The position numbers and the translations under genes are program-made. The notes under the pieces were generated by a model that ran no database searches, had not been told where the DNA came from, and was given only the letters and a program-made list of their open reading frames with translations. A stretch of 17,837 nt of DNA from Holophagales bacterium UBA2201 (GTDB taxonomy: Bacteria > Acidobacteriota > Thermoanaerobaculia > UBA2201): assembly GCA_002327305.1 (NCBI GenBank), contig DCUZ01000066.1:29409-47245 (forward strand), written 5' to 3'. This document shows positions 1-5,665 of the stretch, in pieces. Each line of letters begins with the position of its first letter. Position 1 is the stretch's first letter.

Positions 1-880
1 CCCGCCGATGGCGCGGCAGGAGGGGCAGGGTCCGTCCCGCGGCGTACCGCTCCACCGCCGCGGCGCCCCACCGCCGCCGGGGCGCCTTCAGGAGCAGGCC
101 CTCGGCGAGGCGGCGCAGGGGGCGCGAAGCGGCCCCGCGCGGGAGGACGGGGGCCGGGCGGTCCATGTGCCCCGCGGCGATGGTGCCGTAGGTCCCCACG
201 AACGGGGGTTGCCCCGTCACCATCTCGTGCACGACGATCCCGAGGGCGTACCAGTCGGCGGCGGGGGCCGGGGGCTCTCCCAGGAACTGCTCCGGCGCCA
301 TGTGGGTGGGCGTGCCGAGGGTTTCGCCCGTGCGGGTGAGCCCCTCCTCCTCTTCGATGTGGACGATGCCGAAATCGCCCAGTTTGACCGTCCCGTCGGT
401 TGCCAGGAAGATATTGGAGGGCTTGATGTCGCGGTGAACGACGCCGTGGGCGTGAAGGTGCGCGAGGGCCTCCGCCAACGCCGCCAGGACGGGCCGGAGC
501 CGCTCCTCCGGCAGGGGGCCGTCGCTTGCGAGGGCCTCCTGGAGCGTCCGGCCGCACACGCGCTCCATGGAGAGGCCCAGCCGGCCGCCGTCCTCGTGGA
601 TGTCGTAGTAGCGCACGAGGTGCGGGTGGGCCAGGTCCCGCGCGACGGTCACCTCGCGCCGGATGCGTTCGGTGGCCCGCCCGCCGATGCCGGCCGCCGG
701 GAAGATCTTGAGCGCCACCTCGCGGGCCAGGACCCGGTCCCGCGCGGACCACACCTCGCCCATGCCGCCCCGGCCCAGGAGGGCTCGCAGTTCGAACCGG
801 CCGGCAAAGAACTCACCGGGGGCGATGGAAGGGGGAGGGGATCCCGGAGGAGGCAGGGAGGCGGTATCCAACGGCGCCAT
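1..880 (-). CDS. Serine/threonine protein kinase, N-terminal part (cut by left edge)
   Basis: This is a Hanks-type bacterial Ser/Thr kinase that transfers phosphate from ATP to protein Ser/Thr. 293 residues are visible and no stop is reached. A proline-rich leader of about 22 residues precedes the kinase domain. Visible motifs are the glycine loop LGRGGMGEV (about 36-44), the VALK lysine (about 58), the catalytic loop HRDIKPSN (about 149-156), DFG (about 169-171) and APE (about 195-197), so the catalytic core looks intact and active. The start at 880 has a GGAG about 11 nt upstream. The gene is divergent from the sigma-54-driven protease at 1137. In this family the missing C-terminus usually holds a transmembrane segment and a sensor or repeat domain, but none is visible here. 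Its substrate is unknown; the neighbourhood only hints at a link to protease expression. Confidence 0.93.
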   Translation of the reverse strand, partial: MAPLDTASLPPPGSPPPSIAPGEFFAGRFELRALLGRGGMGEVWSARDRVLAREVALKIFPAAGIGGRATERIRREVTVARDLAHPHLVRYYDIHEDGGRLGLSMERVCGRTLQEALASDGPLPEERLRPVLAALAEALAHLHAHGVVHRDIKPSNIFLATDGTVKLGDFGIVHIEEEEGLTRTGETLGTPTHMAPEQFLGEPPAPAADWYALGIVVHEMVTGQPPFVGTYGTIAAGHMDRPAPVLPRGAASRPLRRLAEGLLLKAPRRRWGAAAVERYAAGRTLPLLPRHRR

Positions 881-948
881 TTTAGCATGGGCTCCATCCG
901 GCCGCGCAGGTATGCCTCTTTGGGGTTGTTGATGTCGAAAGTGGGTAA

Positions 949-978
949 AATATATACAGGCACGATGAGAAGAGCCAA
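949..978 (-). promoter_or_regulatory. Candidate sigma-70-like promoter for the kinase gene
   Basis: On the minus strand, TTGGCT (973-978) is followed after 18 nt by TATATT (949-954), or after 16 nt by the overlapping TATATA. This AT-rich patch stands out from its GC-rich surroundings. The implied transcript would begin near 942 and carry a leader of about 60 nt before the kinase ATG. This is a pattern match only. Confidence 0.45.
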
Positions 979-991
979 TAGCGAATTACTG

Positions 992-1016
992 TAAGTTTAT
1001 GATATCATTGCACTTA
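992..1016. promoter_or_regulatory. Dyad-symmetric candidate operator between divergent promoters
   Basis: A perfect 10-bp palindrome, ATGATATCAT (999-1008), is flanked by inverted TAAGT (992-996) and ACTTA (1012-1016), with spacers of 2 and 3 nt. Its centre lies about 56 bp upstream of the predicted sigma-54 start and about 61 bp upstream of the predicted kinase start, so one bound protein could touch both promoters. The binding protein is unknown. Classical sigma-54 activators usually bind farther upstream, so a different regulator is possible. Confidence 0.4.
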
Positions 1017-1032
1017 ATCGGCGCGTGACTAT

Positions 1033-1049
1033 TTGGCACGGAAATTGCT
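1033..1049 (+). promoter_or_regulatory. Sigma-54 (RpoN) -24/-12 promoter
   Basis: TTGGCACG (1033-1040) and TTGCT (1045-1049) match the sigma-54 consensus TGGCAC-N5-TTGC exactly, with correct spacing between the invariant GG (1035-1036) and GC (1047-1048). Transcription should start near 1060, giving a leader of roughly 77 nt before the protease ATG at 1137. Sigma-54 promoters are silent without an AAA+ enhancer-binding protein, so this gene should be tightly switched. No such activator is encoded in the window. Confidence 0.85.
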
Positions 1050-1101
1050 ACATTATTCAATAAGGATTAGTGTTTTCTGTATCCCGCTTATCGCCGCGTG
1101 C

Positions 1102-1130
1102 TTCCGTCCGCGGGAGCGGAACGAAAGGAG
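1102..1130 (+). promoter_or_regulatory. Leader hairpin and Shine-Dalgarno for the lysyl-endopeptidase-like protease
   Basis: TTCCG (1102-1106) pairs with CGGAA (1117-1121), and the inner TCC pairs with GGA around a GCG loop with one bulged G, giving a short hairpin that ends just before a strong AAGGAG (1125-1130). The Shine-Dalgarno sits 6 nt before the ATG at 1137. This decides the start against the in-frame ATG at 1098, which has no such site. The hairpin could protect the 5' end or tune translation, but it may be incidental. Confidence 0.5.
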
Positions 1131-1136
1131 TCGAAC

Positions 1137-4100
1137 ATGACATGGACCGTTGAACCCAACCCCATCCACCGGCTGTTCGCGGCCGTGGCGCCGGCCTTGC
1201 TGGTGCTCCTGGCGGCATGGCCGCTGGGCGCCGCCGTGAGCCCCATGCCGACCCCCGTCAGCGTCGTGAACGAAGTGGCTCCCCTCGACGCCGTGCCGGA
1301 GGTCCTCCTGCCCATGATCGACACCGGGGCGCTTCTGCTGGAGGACGAGCAGAACGCCGGCCGCAAGGACCTTCCCTTCCGCTATGCCGCCGAGGTTCCG
1401 ACGCAGATCAGTCTGCTGGCCGACGGCCTCCACGAGCAACTGCCCAACAGCGACCACCTCTGGCGTCTGCGCATCACCTCCATCCTGGCCTACACCCTCA
1501 GCTTCCAGCTTAAGCCCTTTTATCTCCCGCCCGGGGCGCAGTTGTTCCTCTATGCGCCGGACGGGTCGGTGGTGTGGGGCCCGTACACCCATCTGGACAA
1601 TTCGGCCGGCCGCGAGTTCTGGACCCCCGCCGTCCCCTACGACAGCGCCGTGCTGGAGCTCTATCTTCCCGCCGGGGCGGAGGAACAGCCGCTCCTGGGG
1701 GTGGAAACCGCCGTCCACGCCTACAAGGACACCCTGCTGAAGGCGGTCTCCCCGGACAAACCGAACCCCGGGGGCAGCGGCACCTGCAACGTGGACGTGG
1801 CGTGTGAGCAGGCCCAGTGGGGCAACGAGATCAACTCGGTGGCCCACTATGTCTTCGGGATGTACATGTGCACCGGGACCCTCATCAACCGCATTCCGGG
1901 TGACTGTGTCCCCTATTTCTGGACGGCCAACCACTGTGTCAGCACCTCGGCCAACGCCTCCAAGGTGGTCACCTACTGGAATTTCGAGCGCTCCAGTTGC
2001 GGTAGCGGCACGGGCCCCACCAACCACACCGTGAGCGGCTCCTCCCTTGTCTGGACCTATTCGGGGTCCGACTCCACCCTCCTGCAGTTGAGCGCGCTTC
2101 CCCCCAGCGCCTATGTCCCCTACCTGGCGGGGTGGGACGCCGCCGCCACCTCCGTCAGCAGCGCCACCTGCATCCACCATCCCAGCGGGGACTACAAGAA
2201 GATCAGCCACGAGAACCAGGCCCTCACCATCACCACCTATCTGCAAACCGCCTCCCCCGGGGACGGCACCCATTGGCGGGTGGCCGACTGGGACTCCGGT
2301 ACCACCGAGGGGGGGTCCTCCGGGTCGGGGCTGTGGGCCGACTCCACCCGCCGCCTCGTGGGGCAGTTGCACGGCGGGTACGCCGCCTGCGGCAACAATT
2401 CGGCCGATTGGTACGGCCGCATCTTAACGGCGTGGAACAACGGCGCCAACGCACACCTGGACCCCGGCGGCACCGGGACCAAGTATGTCAACGGCAAGAA
2501 CTATACCCAGTGTTCCGTCTGCACTCCTCCCGCCGCCCCCTCGGGCCTGACCGTCACGAACGCCTGCAACGGCATCTCCCTCTCCTGGACCGCCTCCGGG
2601 GCCGACGGCTACAACATCTACCGCAAAGTGGGGACCTGCGGCGGGACCTATACCCCGATCGCCAGCGGCATCACGGGAACGACCTACACCAACAGCGGCT
2701 TGACGGCAGGGAGCCAGTACTCCTATGTCGTGCGGGGCTACGCGGGGGACACCACCTGTGAATCGGGCGACTCCAACTGCGTCACCGCTACCGTGCAGAG
2801 CACCCCCGCGGCGCCGGCCGCGCCGACGGTCACCGACGACTGTGTCGGCCTTGTCGTCTCCTGGACGGCCGTCAGCGGGGCGACCGCCTACGACGTGTAC
2901 CGCAAGGCCGCCACGTCCTGCACCAAGAACGGTTGGTCCATCCCGACGGGGGGGGGCAACATCACCGCCACCACCTGGACCGACACCGGCGCGGCGGCGG
3001 GGACCACCTACGGCTATTACATCGTGGCCAAGAACGCCTGCGGCAGTTCGGGCGACTATCCGAATTGCGGAATCGGCACCCACACCCTCAGCGGCCCGCC
3101 GGGGACGCCCTCCATCACGGGCATCACGGACGAGGATGCCTGCGCCCAGAGCGGCATTCACATCAACTACGCCTCGGGCACCGGCGCGACGAGCCACAAC
3201 CTCGTCCGCAGCGGCACGGTGGTGGTGACGGGGTACGCCTCCGGGGCGCTTTACAATCCGGGGGCGACGACCTCCTATAACTATGTGGTCCGGGCCGTCA
3301 ACGCCTGCGGGAGCACCGATTCGGCCGCGCAGGCTTTCGCCGACGCCAACGCCAAGCCCGGATCGCCGACCATCACGGGAATCACGGACAACGACCCGTG
3401 CGCCCAGAACGGCATCAGGGTGGCGTACACGGCGGGAAGCGGGGCGACGGGCCACAACCTGTACCGGGACGGCGCCCTCGTGGTGACGGGCTATGTCTCG
3501 AACGCGGTCTACAACCCCGGCGACGGTGCCAGCCACAGCTATGTGGTGCGGGCCGTCAACGGAAGCTGTTACACGGACTCGGGGGCCCAGGCCTTCACGG
3601 ACGGCAACGGGGCGCCCGGCGCCCCCGTCATCACGGGGATCGCCGACGCCGACGCGTGCGCCCAGAACGGCATCCGGGTGGCCTACACCGCGGGGAGCGG
3701 ATCCACGAGCCACGACCTTCTGCGCAACGGGACGGTCGTGGTGACGGGATACACCTCCAACGCCCTCTACAATCCGGGTTCGACCACCTCCTACAATTAC
3801 GCGGTGCGGGCCGTCAACGCCTGCGGAAGCGCCGATTCCGCGGCCCAGGCCTTCAGTGACGCCAATGCCATGCCGGGGGCGCCGGCCATCACGGGGATCA
3901 CGGACGCCGACGCGTGCGCCCAAAGCGGGATCCGGATCGCCTATACGGCGGGGTCGGGAGCCACGAGCCACAATCTTCTCAGGGACGGAGTCTCCGTGGT
4001 GTCGGGATACGCCTCCAACGCCCTCTACAACCCAGGCGACGGGGCCTCCCACAACTACGCGGTGCGGGCCGTCAATGGCACCTGCACGGCCGATTCCGCG

Positions 4101-5528
4101 GCCCAGGCCTTTTCTGATGCGAACAACAGCACCACGCCGACGATCACCGGGGCCGGCGCCAACGCCTGCCCCGCCGTCACGGTGGACCTGACGACGCAGA
4201 CGGGGATGACGGGCTATCAGTGGTACCGCGACGCCGCGGCCATCGGGGGAGCGACCACCAGCGCCTATACGGTCGTCCAGAGCGGAACCTACACGGTCCG
4301 GTACACCAACGGGAGCGGATGCACCGCCACCTCGGCGGGGCATACCGTCAGCATCGTTCCGTGCATTCCGAACATCGCCTACCTCTCCCACACGGGCCCC
4401 GTGGAGGTGGAGGGGGACGGCGACGGAGTGTTGGAGGCGGGGGAGAAGTGGCAGATCACGGTGACGGTCACCAATAACGGCCAGGCCCCCGCCGCGGCCG
4501 TCGTCGGCTCCCTGGCGGGCGAGGGGATCGTGGTGTGCGACAATCCCGGCGCCTTCGGGGGAATCGCCGTCGGCCAAACGGGCGCCTATGCCTTCACGTT
4601 CATCCCCGATCCGGCTTCCTGGTACGGCACCCACCCCTGCGGAGCGTCCATCGGGTTCGACCTGATCGATAAATCGTCCGACGGCGGGACCTATTCTTAC
4701 GCCGCCGACGCCGACTTCACCACCCGACAGGTCGGCGCGCTGGGCGGCATCACGACCGAGAACGCCACGGCCCCCAATATCGTGAATGCCAAGAACGGGA
4801 GCAAGTCCTCGACCTTCAGCCCCGCGTTCACTCTGACCCCGGCCGTGGAATCGGCGGCCGTGGCCTTCACCCTGTCCAGCCATCCCAACCCCGACGCCTG
4901 CGTCCAAGTGGAACTGGTGGCCCCCGACAACGCCGCCCTGACGCTGAAGGGCTACGGAGAGGCGGCGCAGGCCTCGTACGAGGCGACGGCTTTCTACAAC
5001 GGCCACGGGGCGGGAGCCTGGGTCCTGCGGGTTTCCGAACAGTCGGGGTGCGGGGCCGCCAACGATTCGGTCAACGCCGGCGGCATCGCGATGACCGTCG
5101 AGAAGATCGCGGGGGACCCCCAGTGCGATACCGGAACGGCGTCCTGCCTCGCCATCGTCCCGGAGGTCTCCGGCGACGCGCTCCACCGAATGACGGCGGC
5201 CAAGAACGCGGAGCCGGCCCGGGTGGACCTCGTCTTCGAGGATGTGTCGGCGGCGGCGTACAACCTGTATGTCTCCAACGATCCCTCCACCCATCCCTTC
5301 CAGGTTGCGTCCCCCCTCCTCGGGAACATCCAGTGCGGCATCACCTCCACGGCCCAAGCCGGGGGCATGCGCCTGACGGAAGGCGTGACCCTGGAGGAGG
5401 GGATCACCGGCCCGACGGCGGCCCTCTACTTCCTGGTGACGGCCGACAGCGGCGCCGGGACGGAAGGGCCGCTGGGGACCGACTCGGTCCCCACGCCCCG
5501 CGACGCCGACGGGTACTGCGCGCGATAG
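1137..5528 (+). CDS. Secreted lysyl-endopeptidase-like serine protease with multi-domain tail
   Basis: This is a 1463-residue exported trypsin-fold protease. A charged N-terminus plus hydrophobic stretch (about 12-33) forms the signal peptide, followed by a propeptide-like region to about 215. The catalytic domain (about 216-460) shows His266 (TANHC), Asp312 (SDSTLLQL) and Ser395 (GGSSGSG). His412 (GQLHGG) and Asp424 (SADWYGR) match, from memory, His210 and Asp225 of Achromobacter protease I, whose Asp225 gives Lys specificity, so cleavage after lysine is predicted. Next come two Fn3-like domains (about 465-654), four 86-residue repeats (655-998), an Ig-like domain (about 999-1074), a CARDB-like domain (about 1075-1195), a P-domain-like module (about 1205-1327) and a final Cys-containing Fn3-like module. 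It lies behind a sigma-54 promoter and ends at an intrinsic terminator, so it is probably a single-gene transcript. A run of nine G lies at 2948-2956. Function is well supported; specificity is inferred. Confidence 0.9.
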   Translation: MTWTVEPNPIHRLFAAVAPALLVLLAAWPLGAAVSPMPTPVSVVNEVAPLDAVPEVLLPMIDTGALLLEDEQNAGRKDLPFRYAAEVPTQISLLADGLHEQLPNSDHLWRLRITSILAYTLSFQLKPFYLPPGAQLFLYAPDGSVVWGPYTHLDNSAGREFWTPAVPYDSAVLELYLPAGAEEQPLLGVETAVHAYKDTLLKAVSPDKPNPGGSGTCNVDVACEQAQWGNEINSVAHYVFGMYMCTGTLINRIPGDCVPYFWTANHCVSTSANASKVVTYWNFERSSCGSGTGPTNHTVSGSSLVWTYSGSDSTLLQLSALPPSAYVPYLAGWDAAATSVSSATCIHHPSGDYKKISHENQALTITTYLQTASPGDGTHWRVADWDSGTTEGGSSGSGLWADSTRRLVGQLHGGYAACGNNSADWYGRILTAWNNGANAHLDPGGTGTKYVNGKNYTQCSVCTPPAAPSGLTVTNACNGISLSWTASGADGYNIYRKVGTCGGTYTPIASGITGTTYTNSGLTAGSQYSYVVRGYAGDTTCESGDSNCVTATVQSTPAAPAAPTVTDDCVGLVVSWTAVSGATAYDVYRKAATSCTKNGWSIPTGGGNITATTWTDTGAAAGTTYGYYIVAKNACGSSGDYPNCGIGTHTLSGPPGTPSITGITDEDACAQSGIHINYASGTGATSHNLVRSGTVVVTGYASGALYNPGATTSYNYVVRAVNACGSTDSAAQAFADANAKPGSPTITGITDNDPCAQNGIRVAYTAGSGATGHNLYRDGALVVTGYVSNAVYNPGDGASHSYVVRAVNGSCYTDSGAQAFTDGNGAPGAPVITGIADADACAQNGIRVAYTAGSGSTSHDLLRNGTVVVTGYTSNALYNPGSTTSYNYAVRAVNACGSADSAAQAFSDANAMPGAPAITGITDADACAQSGIRIAYTAGSGATSHNLLRDGVSVVSGYASNALYNPGDGASHNYAVRAVNGTCTADSAAQAFSDANNSTTPTITGAGANACPAVTVDLTTQTGMTGYQWYRDAAAIGGATTSAYTVVQSGTYTVRYTNGSGCTATSAGHTVSIVPCIPNIAYLSHTGPVEVEGDGDGVLEAGEKWQITVTVTNNGQAPAAAVVGSLAGEGIVVCDNPGAFGGIAVGQTGAYAFTFIPDPASWYGTHPCGASIGFDLIDKSSDGGTYSYAADADFTTRQVGALGGITTENATAPNIVNAKNGSKSSTFSPAFTLTPAVESAAVAFTLSSHPNPDACVQVELVAPDNAALTLKGYGEAAQASYEATAFYNGHGAGAWVLRVSEQSGCGAANDSVNAGGIAMTVEKIAGDPQCDTGTASCLAIVPEVSGDALHRMTAAKNAEPARVDLVFEDVSAAAYNLYVSNDPSTHPFQVASPLLGNIQCGITSTAQAGGMRLTEGVTLEEGITGPTAALYFLVTADSGAGTEGPLGTDSVPTPRDADGYCAR
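3099..4130 (+). repeat. Four tandem 258-bp (86-aa) Fn3-like repeats in A-B-A-B order
   Basis: The units are 3099-3356, 3357-3614, 3615-3872 and 3873-4130. Each begins PG-x-P-x-ITGI and ends near AQAF-x-D-x-N. Units 1 and 3 share TTSYNY and VNACGS, while units 2 and 4 share DGASH and VNG-x-C, so the array looks like a duplicated two-domain block of 516 bp. Each unit has two cysteines, probably one disulfide. Synonymous positions differ freely between units, so the duplication is old and the protein sequence has been held by selection. Confidence 0.9.
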
Positions 5529-5551
5529 ACGATCCTGCCTCTGATGCATTC

Positions 5552-5578
5552 AGCCCCGGCCCGCGCCGGGGCTTTTTT
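5552..5578 (+). terminator. Rho-independent terminator after the lysyl-endopeptidase-like gene
   Basis: A perfect 9-bp stem, AGCCCCGGC with GCCGGGGCT around a CCGC loop (5552-5573), is followed by six T (5573-5578). It lies 23 nt after the stop codon at 5526-5528 and separates the sigma-54 transcript from the next gene. Confidence 0.93.
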
Positions 5579-5653
5579 CGGCCCGCGATCCGTCCGGACA
5601 GCGGGACCCGCCCCTTTCCCCTTCGGCGCTTCGTTCCCGGGCGGTGAAACGGG

Positions 5654-5659
5654 TACAAT
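5654..5659 (+). promoter_or_regulatory. TACAAT -10 box placed for a leaderless transcript
   Basis: TACAAT is followed by only AAACCC before the ATG at 5666, so transcription would start at or within a base of the A of the start codon. No Shine-Dalgarno is visible in the preceding 20 nt. No good -35 is seen (TTCGTT at 5630-5635 with an 18-nt spacer is the best). The same GGTACAATAA string precedes the cyclase gene at 13465. Confidence 0.6.
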
Positions 5660-5665
5660 AAACCC

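Noticed and set aside
8..994. Plus-strand open frame of 328 codons over the left end
   Set aside because: It is the antisense shadow of the kinase gene. The minus strand carries all kinase motifs, whereas this frame is low-complexity Arg/Gly/Pro-rich.
1098..1136. Upstream in-frame ATG as the protease start
   Set aside because: AAGGAG at 1125-1130 is well spaced for 1137, and the extension would put charged residues before the signal peptide without a ribosome binding site.
1053..2372. Minus-strand open frame of 439 codons
   Set aside because: It overlaps the catalytic domain of the lysyl-endopeptidase-like gene and crosses its sigma-54 leader. Low-complexity shadow.
3099..4130. Repeat array considered as a CRISPR or non-coding satellite
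   Set aside because: The 258-bp period, the continuous open frame and the synonymous divergence show protein domain repeats.
2424..5549. Minus-strand open frame of 1041 codons
   Set aside because: It lies opposite the protease repeats, and its Gly/Arg/Val-rich pseudo-repeats simply mirror the Fn3 array. It has no recognisable domain.
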